Positions 52,410 through 62,163 of a stretch of DNA of 64,000 nucleotides are shown here, piece after piece. Below the pieces are notes generated by a model. That model saw only the letters and a list, made by a program, of their open reading frames with translations, was not told the origin of the DNA and did not search any database. A program made the translations under genes and the position numbers. This DNA comes from Natronorubrum halophilum (GTDB lineage Archaea > Halobacteriota > Halobacteria > Halobacteriales > Natrialbaceae), in NCBI RefSeq assembly GCF_003670115.1, contig NZ_QQTY01000003.1, positions 186,001 through 250,000 of the forward strand, read 5' to 3'. Every line of letters begins with the position of its first letter. Within the stretch, counting starts at the first letter, position 1.

Positions 52410-53975
52410 TCAGTCGGCCTTGTCGACCGGTTTCCGCTCGCCGGACGATCCCAGCTTCTCGAAGAACGTGACGAACTCGTCGTTGTTCTCGGTGAGCTGT
52501 TCCCACTGCTCGAGGCCGCGTTCTTTGCGAGTTCCGCGGACCGTGTTGTCGAGTACGAAGGCGACGATCCCGCCGACGGCCATCGTGGTCGACCCGATCA
52601 CGTAGAGCGTATCGGAGACGATCTGTTGGCCGAGGATCGGACCGATCACCGCTGCGCCGGAGGTAATACCCTGGAACGCTTCGGCGCTCCCGACGTTGGC
52701 CATGTACTGCGGAACGGCGAGTCCGAGGAAGAGAGCGAGTCCGATAATGAAGGCGTTACGCGAGGCGTCGAGGTCGACGTACTTGAGGTTCGACAGCCCG
52801 ACTGCGGCGATCTGTCCGAACATCGCGATGTACAGCGCGCCGACGATCGGTCCCGGAATCGTCGTGATCAGAGCACCGAAGTAGCCGACGAATCCGACGA
52901 TCAACATCACGACCGCACCGATCTGAACGACGTACCGCGAGGCGACGCCGGTGATGCCGATCGCGCCGATGTTCTCGCCGTAGGAGGTCGAGCCGTTACC
53001 CGTCCCCATAATACCCGCGATGACGTTCCCGATTCCCTCCATGCCGATACCGTGGTTGATCCGTTTCTCGCTCGGTGCGCCCACCCCGGCGATCCGGGCG
53101 ACGGCGTAGTAGTCGCCCAAACTCTCGACCATGGACGCCATGACGCCGGCGAACATCCCGATCGCGAAGGCGAGGGTGAACTCCGGCATCCCCCACTGCA
53201 GCGGCGTAATAACCTGTATCGCGGACGCCTCGGCGATCGCTCCAGTGTCGACGTAGCCGAGCGTTTCCGAGCCGTATATCCCGGTCACTGAAAGGACCGT
53301 CGCGGTGATCCAAGCGGTGACGACCCCCAGAAGTACCGGGAACAGTTTCGCGTAGCGACTGTACTGGTCGAGGTACTGCGAGAACAGCACGATCAGGAAC
53401 AGGGTCAGCCCGAGCAGCCACCAGTTCTGGTCGGCTCTCGTTACGTCGGGGGTTCCGACCAGGGAGAGGCCGATCAATACGATCACCGGGGCGATGACGA
53501 CCGGTGAAAGGTAGTACTTGAGTTTCCCCAGAGCTCCGACGTAGCCAAGTACGACCTGGACCATCGCCGCCGCGATGATCGCACCCTGTAACTCGAGGAT
53601 CGTCGCTTCCCAGCCGGTGCCCATCGCCGCGATGATCGCCAGCGCCGGTGCGAGCAGGGCGAACGTCCCGCCCTGGACGATCGGATACCGGTTCCCGACC
53701 GTCGTCTGTAGCAGGGTCGCGATCCCCGAGACGACGAAGAACGTCCCGACGAGTCGGGCAGTTTCCGCCGGGGGCATCTCCATCGCGCCCGCGAGGATCA
53801 ACGGAATCGCGACCGTCGCCCCGATCATCGTCAGGTAATGCTGTAATCCGAGCAGTATCGACGTGCCCAACGGCGGTTTGTCTTCGATCCCGTATTCGAC
53901 GAACGACGCCTCCTCCCGGGAGACCTCGCCCCCATCCGTTACGATTTCGTCCGATGTATCGTTGTGATCCGTCAT
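52410..53975 (-). CDS. NCS2 family nucleobase permease (uracil/xanthine type)
   Basis: 521-residue membrane transporter with about 14 transmembrane segments. The nucleobase-ascorbate signature is visible as ENIGAIGITG, and the TM3 region reads PIVQGGTFALLAPA. ATG at 53975 (MTDHNDTSDE) is chosen because the upstream frame has no similarity. Predicted proton- or sodium-coupled uptake of uracil, xanthine or uric acid. A second NCS2 permease lies at 57567. Confidence 0.9.
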   Translation of the reverse strand: MTDHNDTSDEIVTDGGEVSREEASFVEYGIEDKPPLGTSILLGLQHYLTMIGATVAIPLILAGAMEMPPAETARLVGTFFVVSGIATLLQTTVGNRYPIVQGGTFALLAPALAIIAAMGTGWEATILELQGAIIAAAMVQVVLGYVGALGKLKYYLSPVVIAPVIVLIGLSLVGTPDVTRADQNWWLLGLTLFLIVLFSQYLDQYSRYAKLFPVLLGVVTAWITATVLSVTGIYGSETLGYVDTGAIAEASAIQVITPLQWGMPEFTLAFAIGMFAGVMASMVESLGDYYAVARIAGVGAPSEKRINHGIGMEGIGNVIAGIMGTGNGSTSYGENIGAIGITGVASRYVVQIGAVVMLIVGFVGYFGALITTIPGPIVGALYIAMFGQIAAVGLSNLKYVDLDASRNAFIIGLALFLGLAVPQYMANVGSAEAFQGITSGAAVIGPILGQQIVSDTLYVIGSTTMAVGGIVAFVLDNTVRGTRKERGLEQWEQLTENNDEFVTFFEKLGSSGERKPVDKAD

Positions 53976-54348
53976 ATATGTCAGCGCCTTCACCAGTTGT
54001 GGGTGTGTCGTAAGTTCACACTCACACAGGTCTATCGTGGATTCCACAGCGAATATACATAAAGATACCGCTACGAACGCTGCACGGTCAGCCGTCAGAT
54101 AGTTTCCAGATTCGGTGGACGATCCCAAAAAATTCCGTGATGACCGCCAACAAACAGTACATTCGTCCGGACTTCGACGGTAAGATACCGGTCTCGTACC
54201 GCTTGAGGGTGTTCGCTCCCGGCGAGCCCTTTCAGGCGCGCCCCACCAGGTACCGTCGCGTAGTCAGTCCGCGGATACCGTTGTGCAGTCAGTCCGCGAT
54301 GTCCCCGGGGGAATGAACTATTACACTTCGACCGTATCGGTAGACGTG
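53976..54348. other. Divergent spacer between NCS2 permease and S15 hydrolase
   Basis: A 373-bp spacer without a recognisable gene. TATACATAAAG (about 54053-54063) and CACTCACACAGG (54019-54030) are possible control elements for the permease on the minus strand. For the hydrolase no clear TATA box is seen; TGAACTATTACAC (about 54314-54326) is the best candidate. Confidence 0.4.
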
Positions 54349-56235
54349 ATGGCATCAGATCCGGAGTACGCAGTCACTGCTGAGCTAGACGTGATGGTCG
54401 AGATGCGCGACGGTGTCGAACTCGCGACCGACATTTACCGTCCGGCTGACCCCGAAACCGGCGACCCGATCGCCGAGCCACAGCCCGTTCTCCTCGACCG
54501 CACTCCCTACGGCAAGCGCGGTCGGATGGAACGCCACGGGGAGTGGTACGCCAAGCGCGGGTACGTCGTCGCGATACAGGACTGCCGCGGCCGCTTCGAC
54601 AGCGAAGGCGAGTACTACATCTTCAAAAACGAACCCGAAGACGGCTACGACGCCGTCGAGTGGCTCGCCGAACAGCCCTACTGCGACGGGCAGGTCGGTA
54701 CCTTCGGCACGTCCTACGGCGCGTGGGTTCAGAGCGCGCTCGCGACGCAGGACCCGCCCCACCTCGAGGCGATGTTCGTCAACCAGGGCGCGGCCAACGG
54801 TCGGAAGGCGACGTTCCGACACAACGGCGCGTTCGAACTTCGCTGGCTCTGCTGGGCGTTTACGCTCGGCGGCGGCTTCGCCAAACGCGCACTCGAGGAC
54901 TCGGACATCCAGCAGCGACTCGCGAACGTCGACGTCGGCGAGGTGCTCGAGAGCGGCCCCGTCCAGCGCGGACAGTCGCCGTTGCGACACATCCCCGACT
55001 ACGAGGAGTGGGCGTTCGACATCATGACGCGGGGAAGCGCCAGCGACGAACTCTGGCAGGAACCCGGATTCAATTTCGAGGCGTTCTACGACGACTCGGC
55101 CGACGTCCCGACCGTCTACTCGGGCGCGTGGTACGACTCGTACACGAAGGCGACCTGCGACAACTTCGAAGCGCTGGCCGAGCGCAAGGAGAGCGATCAC
55201 TACCTGCTGATGGGGCCGTGGACTCACGGCTGGAACACCTATCCCCTCCCCTCGTGGAACAAGTCTTACTCGGGCGAACTCGAGTTCGGCGAGGAGAGTC
55301 TCCGCGACTATCAGGAGACCCGACTGCGGTTTTTCGATCACTACCTCAAGGGCGAAGACACCTGGTCGGAGCAGCCGACGGTCCAGTACTTCCAGATGGG
55401 AACCGGGGACGGCTCGCGCTCCGGGGACCGCCTCTTTCACGGTGGCGAGTGGCGTTCGGCGACGGAGTGGCCGCTCCCCGACACCGAGTTCGAGACGTAC
55501 TACGTCCACGGCGACGGGACGCTTTCGACGGAGAAACCGACCGTCGAGAACGACTCGACCACCTACGAATTCGATCCGAAAGATCCAGTTCCGACGCTCG
55601 GCGGCAACTGCTCGTCGTACATCACCTACGAGCAACGCGAGGAGAACCTTCTCGAGTATCCACTCGCCCAGCGCAACCTGCAGGATCTCACGGGGCGGGG
55701 CGGCTACGATCAACGAACGCGTCCCGACACGCTCGGAGCCGACGAACCCTACGGTCCGCTCGAGCGGCGAAACGACGTGCTCGTCTATCGAACCCCGCCG
55801 CTCGAGGAGGCGGTCGAGATCACCGGCCCGATCAGCGTGACGGTGTACGGATCGACCGACGCGTCGGACACCGACTTCACCGCGAAACTGATCGACGAGT
55901 ATCCGGAAAGCGAGGACTTTCCCGACGGATTCGCCGTCAACGTCTCGGACTCGATCTGTCGCGGGCGGTATCGCGGCTACCGCGACGAGCCTGACTTTCT
56001 CGAGCCCGAGGAGGTCTACGAGTTCACGATGGAGCCGTACCCGACCGCGACCGTCTTCGAGGAAGGCCACCGCATCCGGCTCGACATCTCCTCGTCGAAC
56101 TACCCCCGCTTCGACGTGAACCACAACACTGGCGGCCCGCTCTACGGCGACCGCGAGTACAACGTCGCGAACAACACGGTCCACCACGACAGCGAGTACG
56201 CCACGCGGATCGAACTGCCGGTGCAGCCCCGATAA
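54349..56235 (+). CDS. CocE/NonD family (X-Pro dipeptidyl-peptidase S15-like) hydrolase
   Basis: 628-residue alpha/beta hydrolase. Nucleophile Ser122 in GTFGTSYGAW (117-126) and a His in LLMGPWTHGWNT. C-terminal jelly-roll domain (about 460-628, ITGPISVTVYGSTDASDTDF to EGHRIRLDISSSNYPRFDVN) as in cocaine esterase and glutaryl-7-ACA acylase. No signal peptide. It hydrolyses esters or amides; natural substrate unknown. ATG at 54349 chosen over 54283. Confidence 0.92.
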   Translation: MASDPEYAVTAELDVMVEMRDGVELATDIYRPADPETGDPIAEPQPVLLDRTPYGKRGRMERHGEWYAKRGYVVAIQDCRGRFDSEGEYYIFKNEPEDGYDAVEWLAEQPYCDGQVGTFGTSYGAWVQSALATQDPPHLEAMFVNQGAANGRKATFRHNGAFELRWLCWAFTLGGGFAKRALEDSDIQQRLANVDVGEVLESGPVQRGQSPLRHIPDYEEWAFDIMTRGSASDELWQEPGFNFEAFYDDSADVPTVYSGAWYDSYTKATCDNFEALAERKESDHYLLMGPWTHGWNTYPLPSWNKSYSGELEFGEESLRDYQETRLRFFDHYLKGEDTWSEQPTVQYFQMGTGDGSRSGDRLFHGGEWRSATEWPLPDTEFETYYVHGDGTLSTEKPTVENDSTTYEFDPKDPVPTLGGNCSSYITYEQREENLLEYPLAQRNLQDLTGRGGYDQRTRPDTLGADEPYGPLERRNDVLVYRTPPLEEAVEITGPISVTVYGSTDASDTDFTAKLIDEYPESEDFPDGFAVNVSDSICRGRYRGYRDEPDFLEPEEVYEFTMEPYPTATVFEEGHRIRLDISSSNYPRFDVNHNTGGPLYGDREYNVANNTVHHDSEYATRIELPVQPR

Positions 56236-56280
56236 CCGCTCCCGTTTCTCTTCTCCGATTTAACCGCTGTTTCGCCCGTT

Positions 56281-57444
56281 TCAGTGACCGAGCGTCCGAA
56301 TCCAGAGCAGCCAGATCGCACCGACCGAGAGCCCCATCGCCGCGAAGCCGGCAGCGTACCCCGTCGTCGCGGTCAGTAACCACCCGACGAGCCACGGGTA
56401 CGCGAGCGCCCCGGCGTTTCCGACGAGTAACATTCCCGAGAGCGTTACGCCCGAATCGTCGGTCAGTTCCGAGAACGCGAGGCTGAACAGCGGCCCGAAC
56501 GGAACGCCAAAACCGAAGCCGGTCAGGACGAGTCCCGCGGCGATTCCGACTGCCGACTCCGCCGCGATCGACGCCGCGAGCCCGCCGAGGACGATCGCGA
56601 GACCGAGCAACGACCCCGCCACCGTGGCTCGCTCGCCGTAGCCTCGAGACAACCACCCGCCGAGGCCGCGACCGAGGACCGTCGCCAGCGCGAAACCGAC
56701 GAGAACGGCGACGGTCGGGACGGCCACGTCGGCGAGGACCTCCGTGTACCACGTCGCCGCGACCATCAGGAAGCCGAACGTCGCCATGTTTCCCAGTCCG
56801 AGTGCGAGGCCGCCGGCCGACGTGAACGGCTCGATGTATGACCGAACGGGAGTTATCGCATTTCCGGTGACCGCGACTAACCGAATCGTGAACGTGGCTC
56901 CGAGGAGCGTGCTTGTGGCTGCGGCGAGCGCCGGTGCGATCGGGCCGAACGCAGCGACTGCGGGCGGACTCGCGGCGAGGGCGACGGCGAGACCCAGCGT
57001 AAACAGCGCGCCGAGCATCCCCTGTGCAGTTGCGGTATCGGCTCCGGTCGTCCGAAGCCCGACGTACTTCATGCCGGCGACGAACGCCGTTCCCTGTCCG
57101 AGACCGAGCAGGAGCCGGGAAAGGTACGTCGTCTCGAGGGTAACGACGCTACCGATTGCGATTCCGATGCCGGCTCCGGCGAGACCGATGGCTGCGACTC
57201 GTTCGATTTGCATCGTGCGCGTCAACCGATCCGCGGGAACGACTGCGAGGAGTTGGCCGAGCAGGAACAGCGACATGCCGAATCCGGCTGCGTCGGGCCC
57301 GACGCCGCCTGCGATCAGCACCGTCACGTACGTGCCGTAGGAGCCGACGGCGAGGCCGAGACCGAACAATCCGACGCCGACGGCACCGACCGCCCGCCAC
57401 GGAATCGACTGGCTCTCCGTAGTCGTCTGCTTCGGGGTTGCCAT
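56281..57444 (-). CDS. Major facilitator superfamily transporter
   Basis: 387-residue MFS protein with 12 hydrophobic segments. The inter-helix signature after TM2 is degenerate (PADRLTRTM), while TM5 region GLGQGTAFVAGMKYVG is typical of the CynX/NarK-like group. ATG at 57444 (MATPKQTT) is chosen over TTG at 57456. Convergent with the S15 hydrolase. Substrate unknown; cyanate- or nucleobase-like anions are possible given neighbours. Confidence 0.87.
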   Translation of the reverse strand: MATPKQTTTESQSIPWRAVGAVGVGLFGLGLAVGSYGTYVTVLIAGGVGPDAAGFGMSLFLLGQLLAVVPADRLTRTMQIERVAAIGLAGAGIGIAIGSVVTLETTYLSRLLLGLGQGTAFVAGMKYVGLRTTGADTATAQGMLGALFTLGLAVALAASPPAVAAFGPIAPALAAATSTLLGATFTIRLVAVTGNAITPVRSYIEPFTSAGGLALGLGNMATFGFLMVAATWYTEVLADVAVPTVAVLVGFALATVLGRGLGGWLSRGYGERATVAGSLLGLAIVLGGLAASIAAESAVGIAAGLVLTGFGFGVPFGPLFSLAFSELTDDSGVTLSGMLLVGNAGALAYPWLVGWLLTATTGYAAGFAAMGLSVGAIWLLWIRTLGH

Positions 57445-57532
57445 TGACGTGTCCAACCCGTCACCCCGCTAAATGCGTTGTGGCGACGGCGATCGCCCGA
57501 TAACTGACGCTACGTGTGAACAGTCCGAAGAA

Positions 57533-57549
57533 AATTATATACGTATTTA
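57533..57549 (+). promoter_or_regulatory. TATA box of the second NCS2 permease
   Basis: AATTATATACGTATTTA lies about 18-34 bp before ATG 57567 in an otherwise GC-rich context, which supports the downstream start rather than GTG at 57516. Confidence 0.55.
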
Positions 57550-57566
57550 ATTTCATCTCTGCTGAT

Positions 57567-58934
57567 ATGGTGAATGGTAACACTGATCGGTCTTCGGCAG
57601 CGGATGACGAACAATTAATCGAGTACGGCATCGAAGACGAACCGCCGCTGGCGGAGGCGATTCCGCTGGGGTTGCAACACCTGCTGGCGATGTTCCTCTC
57701 GACGGTCGCGTTGCCGCTCGTGATCGCGGGAGCGATCGGTCTCGACGGCCCTGAAACGACGTTTATCGTTCAGATGGCGCTGCTGGTCGCGGGCATCGCG
57801 ACGATCGTTCAGGTCTACTCGATCGGTCCCGTAGGAGCGCGACTTCCGATCGTGATGGGCACGAGCGCGATCTTCGTCGCTCCGTTGATCAACATCGGTG
57901 GTACCTACGGCGTCGCCGCTATCTTCGGTGCGGTCATCGTCGCCGCGCCGGTCGAAATCGTCATCGGGTACTTCTACGAGGACCTTCGTCGATTGTTCCC
58001 GCCGCTCGTGACGGGGATCGTGGTGATGCTCGTCGGCCTGACGCTGATTCCGGTCGCCATGGAGTACTCTGCGGGCGGAGTCGGATCCGAGGACTTCGGT
58101 GCGACGTACAATCTCGGTCTCGCGGGACTCGTATTCTTGCTCGCGATCGGGTTGAATCAGTACTTCGACGGCTTCATTTCGATCTCGAGCATCCTCATCG
58201 CGGTCGTCGTCGGCTATCTCGTCGCTTACCCGCTCGGCTTGCTCGATCTCTCGGGCGTGGCCGATGCGGCATGGATCGAAGCGCCGGTGCCGCTGCAGTT
58301 CGGCGTCGAGTTCCACCCGAGCGCGATCGTGATCGCGGCCTTCGCCTACGTCATCACCTCGATCGAGACGATCGGCGACATCGAAGGGACCACCGGGACG
58401 GTCGATCGACGCGCAACCCCCGATGAAATGAGCGGCGGCCTCGTCGCGGACGGCGTCATGAGCATGCTCGCAGGCGTGTTCAACGCGTTCCCGAACACCT
58501 CGTTCTCCCAGAACGTCGGGCTCATCGGGTTCACCGGCGTTGCCAGCCGTTTCGTCGTCGGTATCTGCGGCGTCTTCCTCGTCCTCCTCGGTCTCGTTCC
58601 GAAAGTCGCTGCCGTCGCCGCGGCGATGCCGGGTCCCGTCCTCGGCGGTGCTGCGGTCGTCCTGTTCGGGATGATCTTCTCGATCGGTCTCCGCATCGTC
58701 GCAGATCGCGTAGCACTCGAGCGCCGGAACCTGACGATTATCGCCGTTTCCGTGGTCCTCGGCGTCGGCGTCGAAACCACGCCAGAGATGCTCGGGCAAC
58801 TACCCGAGGCCGTGGGGGTACTGGTCGGATCCGGATTGCTGGTCGGTGGAATCGCGGCGCTCGTGCTCAATCTGGTCCTTCCCGGCGACGGCGGACTGGA
58901 CGGCGAGCCGGCCCAGACGCCGACGTCCGACTAA
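57567..58934 (+). CDS. NCS2 family nucleobase permease (uracil/xanthine type)
   Basis: 455-residue permease, about 14 transmembrane segments, signature QNVGLIGFTG. TM3 region LPIVMGTSAIFVAP. The N-terminal motif YGIEDEPPLAEAIPLGLQH parallels YGIEDKPPLGTSILLGLQH of the permease at 52410, so the two are paralogues. Close spacing to nucleobase salvage genes suggests uracil, xanthine or related uptake. Confidence 0.9.
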   Translation: MVNGNTDRSSAADDEQLIEYGIEDEPPLAEAIPLGLQHLLAMFLSTVALPLVIAGAIGLDGPETTFIVQMALLVAGIATIVQVYSIGPVGARLPIVMGTSAIFVAPLINIGGTYGVAAIFGAVIVAAPVEIVIGYFYEDLRRLFPPLVTGIVVMLVGLTLIPVAMEYSAGGVGSEDFGATYNLGLAGLVFLLAIGLNQYFDGFISISSILIAVVVGYLVAYPLGLLDLSGVADAAWIEAPVPLQFGVEFHPSAIVIAAFAYVITSIETIGDIEGTTGTVDRRATPDEMSGGLVADGVMSMLAGVFNAFPNTSFSQNVGLIGFTGVASRFVVGICGVFLVLLGLVPKVAAVAAAMPGPVLGGAAVVLFGMIFSIGLRIVADRVALERRNLTIIAVSVVLGVGVETTPEMLGQLPEAVGVLVGSGLLVGGIAALVLNLVLPGDGGLDGEPAQTPTSD

Positions 58935-58978
58935 CCGCGAGAAGGGAAGCTGCTTTTCTCTCTGTCGTCTCGTTTCGA

Positions 58979-60016
58979 CTACGGCTCGAGGACGATCATC
59001 CCGTGGCTCTCGCCGTCCCGAATGCGCTCGTGCGCTGCCGGGACCTCCTCGAGACCGATTCGTTCGGTGACGACGGGGCTGATCCGCTCGGTGGCGAACA
59101 ACTTCGCGGCGTCGACGACTTCGGCTTTCGTCGCGTACCGAGATCCGAGGAGCGCTCCCTCCTTGACGACGAACTCCTTCAACGGCGGCGCGAACGACCG
59201 TTGGTGGTGGGTCGTCAGCGTGACGACCTGTCCGCCCATCCCCAGCGCATCCCAGGCCGCACCGAGCGTCGCTACGTCACCGACCGTATCGACGACGACC
59301 GTCGGGCCGCGGTCGGTCGGCGTCGCTTCGCGAAGTCGCTCACCGAATCGATCTTCGCGCGCGTCGATCGGCTGAACGGCGTCGCCGGTGACGCGGTCGA
59401 CGTGCGCTAACCGGTCGTCGTCGATATCGGCCGCGAGCACTCGAGCCCCTCGGGCGGCGGCGAGTTGCGAGAGGTGGATGCCGACCCGGCCTGCGGCCCC
59501 GATGACGACGACGGTGTCGGTGTCGTCGACGCCCGTTCGGCGGCAGATGTGAAGCGGCGTCGCGAGTCCGTCGGCGGCGACGGCCCCCTCGACGAAACTC
59601 GTCGCTTCGGGAAGCGAAAGCACGTTCTCCGCGGGGATGACCGCCTTCTCGGCGTACGCGCCGTCGCAGTTCACGCCGACCCAGCCGCCGAAGTCCAGAC
59701 AGCGGTTCGTCTCGCCGCGACGACAGGCCGAACAATCGCCACACGAGAGGTAGAAATACGCCACCACGCGGTCGCCCGGCGTCACTCCGTCCACGTCGTC
59801 GCCGACGGCGTCGACGATGCCGGCGCACTCGTGGCCCGGAATCCGCGGCGTGAGCGCGGGGTCGTCCGCGAGTCCGCCCTGAATCGCGTTCTCGATCGTC
59901 CGGGTGACGCCGCACGCGCGAACGTCGATTCGAACGTCGCCCGGTCCGGGATCGGGTTCGGGAACCGTTTCGACCGAGAGAGGTCCGCCCCACTCCTCGA
60001 GAACGCAGGCTTTCAT
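58979..60016 (-). CDS. Zinc-dependent alcohol dehydrogenase family protein
   Basis: 345-residue medium-chain dehydrogenase. GHECAGIVDAVGDDVDGV has the catalytic zinc Glu/His region. A structural zinc lobe with four Cys is clear (SCGDCSACRRGETNRC). The Rossmann loop is GAAGRVGIHLSQL. Substrate unknown. ATG at 60016 (MKACVLEEWG) is preferred; ATG at 60022 would add two residues. Convergent with the NCS2 permease. Confidence 0.9.
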   Translation of the reverse strand: MKACVLEEWGGPLSVETVPEPDPGPGDVRIDVRACGVTRTIENAIQGGLADDPALTPRIPGHECAGIVDAVGDDVDGVTPGDRVVAYFYLSCGDCSACRRGETNRCLDFGGWVGVNCDGAYAEKAVIPAENVLSLPEATSFVEGAVAADGLATPLHICRRTGVDDTDTVVVIGAAGRVGIHLSQLAAARGARVLAADIDDDRLAHVDRVTGDAVQPIDAREDRFGERLREATPTDRGPTVVVDTVGDVATLGAAWDALGMGGQVVTLTTHHQRSFAPPLKEFVVKEGALLGSRYATKAEVVDAAKLFATERISPVVTERIGLEEVPAAHERIRDGESHGMIVLEP

Positions 60017-60147
60017 AGTCATACATCCGGGTGTCTCGCGCGAAGCTATTAGCGTTGCCCCTCGAGAACGCGCTCGCTCTCCGGCTTCCTTCTCGCTTCC
60101 TTAAATGTCGGAGAAGCTATAATACTACTGGGATCCATTGAGGTAGT

Positions 60148-60573
60148 ATGCCCGACCGAATTCTGGTTCCAGTCGACGGATCGAACCGATCAGACGAGGC
60201 GCTCGAGTACGCGCTCGAGACGTTTCCCGACGCGGAGATCACGGCGTTACACGTGGTCGAATCGGGACAGGGGGATCTCGGCACGTTCTCCGGGATGACG
60301 GGAGACATTCCCGGCGACGAGGCGGAACTCGAACGCTCCGAAGCGATCCTCGAGGCCGCCCGCGAACGCGGCGACGAACACGGCGTGGAGATCGAGACCG
60401 AACGCGGACGCGGACGGCCCGACCGACTGGTCGTCGCACGATCCGACGATGGCGACTACGATCTGATCGTCATCGGCAGCCACGGTCGAGACGGTCTCGC
60501 GCGGGTGCTACTCGGAAGCGTCGCGGAGAAAGTCACCCGACGGTCGTCGGTGCCGGTGTTGGTCGCTCGATAG
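60148..60573 (+). CDS. Universal stress protein (UspA family)
   Basis: 141-residue single-domain USP. Start MPDRILVPVDGSNRSDEALE and the ATP-binding signature GSHGRDGLARVLLGSVAEKV (G-x2-G-x9-G-S) are complete, so it is of the ATP-binding type. Divergent from the alcohol dehydrogenase and convergent with the NCS1 permease. Confidence 0.92.
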   Translation: MPDRILVPVDGSNRSDEALEYALETFPDAEITALHVVESGQGDLGTFSGMTGDIPGDEAELERSEAILEAARERGDEHGVEIETERGRGRPDRLVVARSDDGDYDLIVIGSHGRDGLARVLLGSVAEKVTRRSSVPVLVAR

Positions 60574-60621
60574 GTGCGTTCGAAAACCGCCGTCGAAACC
60601 GGCCGTCGATAGTCCATGCGC

Positions 60622-62010
60622 TCAGATCCGGTCGGCGTCTTCGGGGATCTCGTGGGACGGGAGTAGTCCGCTTTCCTCGAGGGCGTAGTAGCCGACGACG
60701 TGGACGACCGCCGCTGCGATCATCCCGTTGAGTGCGGCGATTCCGGGGACCGGTGCCGCGATCGTGACCCCCGGCAGCACCGAGCCGGCGGTCAGCACCG
60801 CGACGAGACAGCCGGCGACGTACGCGAGCACGCTCGTCCACCGGACGCTCGTGAACCGAACGTCGTCCATGCGGGGGATCGACCGTCGCCAGCACAGCAG
60901 GAAGTCGGCGATGATTATCGCGCCGAGCGGCGGAACGTACTGGCCCAGCAACTCGAGCCACGGCAGGAGCAGGCTGTCCGCGCCCGCGAGGGCCAGACCG
61001 ATTCCGACGAAACAGCCCGTGATGACGAACGGTCGCTTTCGATCGAAGTCGAAGGCTTCGGCCCCCGCGACGCTGAACGCGTAGGCCGCGTTGTCGTTGG
61101 TCGTCCAGATGTTCAGGATCAACGCGATCAGGCCGACCGTTGCCAGCCCCTGTGCGACCAGTACTTCGTAGAGGTCGCCCTGCGGCGTCACGTCGTAGAC
61201 GGCCCCGCCGACGGCTCCGCTGAGAAAGAGGAAGCTGTTTCCGACGAGGAAGGCGATCAGTCCGGCCCAGAACGCGACTCGAGAGCTGACGGCAAAGCGC
61301 GCCCAGTTCGGGGCTTGCGTTCCGGCGCTGATGAACGTCCCGACGACGATGGTCACCGCGAGGCCGAACGACATCTCACCGCCGCCGACCTGGGACAGCA
61401 GCCCGTCGATACCGCCGGCTTCACCGACCGCAAGGACGATGGAGAGGACGCCGACGATTACGAGGAACGGGACGGCGACGTAGGAAAGCTTCTCCATGCC
61501 GTCGTACCCGAAGTACGCGGTCATCATGTGCATCACTCCCCAGACGACGATCAAGCCGCTGAGCATCGCCGCACTCTCGAGCCCCAAATAGGTCGCTGTC
61601 GGGACTGCGACCATCGGAATGGTCACCCCGAACCAGCCGACCTGGGTCCCACCAAGCAGGAGGTCGGCCCACTTTGCGCCAACCCGGCCGAACGAGTATC
61701 GGGCGAGGAGAACGGTCGTCAGTCCGGCTCTCGCTGAAATTCCACAGAGCAGCGCGACGTACCCGCCGAGGATAATGTGGCCGACGACCATCGCCGAAAG
61801 CATTTCCCGGAACCCCATCGCCGCGCTGACCTCCGCCCCCGCCCACATCGTCCCCGCGAAGAAGACGAGCCCGAGGAGGACCGCCGAGAGACTGACCAGC
61901 CCCTTTCGTTCGTCCTTCGGAACGTGATCGAGCGGATAATCGGGATCGGGGAGGTTCTCGTCCCCGAATACGATACGCCGCCAGTCGAAGCCACCGCCGC
62001 GTGTTGCCAT
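60622..62010 (-). CDS. codB: NCS1 family cytosine permease
   Basis: 462-residue membrane transporter, about 12 transmembrane segments. N-terminal DYPLDHVPKDERKGLVSLSA, the TM1 LVFFAGTMWAGAEV and the DNAAYAFSVAGAEAF block are typical of CodB-like NCS1 carriers. ATG at 62010 (MATRGGGFDW) is chosen; the frame is open upstream without similarity. Divergent from the cytosine deaminase gene at 62164, an import-plus-deamination pair like codBA. Confidence 0.9.
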   Translation of the reverse strand: MATRGGGFDWRRIVFGDENLPDPDYPLDHVPKDERKGLVSLSAVLLGLVFFAGTMWAGAEVSAAMGFREMLSAMVVGHIILGGYVALLCGISARAGLTTVLLARYSFGRVGAKWADLLLGGTQVGWFGVTIPMVAVPTATYLGLESAAMLSGLIVVWGVMHMMTAYFGYDGMEKLSYVAVPFLVIVGVLSIVLAVGEAGGIDGLLSQVGGGEMSFGLAVTIVVGTFISAGTQAPNWARFAVSSRVAFWAGLIAFLVGNSFLFLSGAVGGAVYDVTPQGDLYEVLVAQGLATVGLIALILNIWTTNDNAAYAFSVAGAEAFDFDRKRPFVITGCFVGIGLALAGADSLLLPWLELLGQYVPPLGAIIIADFLLCWRRSIPRMDDVRFTSVRWTSVLAYVAGCLVAVLTAGSVLPGVTIAAPVPGIAALNGMIAAAVVHVVGYYALEESGLLPSHEIPEDADRI

Positions 62011-62163
62011 GGTACACGACAGGTCACGCCGAGATAATGAATGTTTTGAACAACTGACCAGGGTTTCGTCACAAAGTTTCCGCTCCAGGGACGATCGCTG
62101 GCGATTGGGTTTTGACCGGACGCTCGCGGAACTATTATCGGGACTGGGGACACTCGTAGGGAC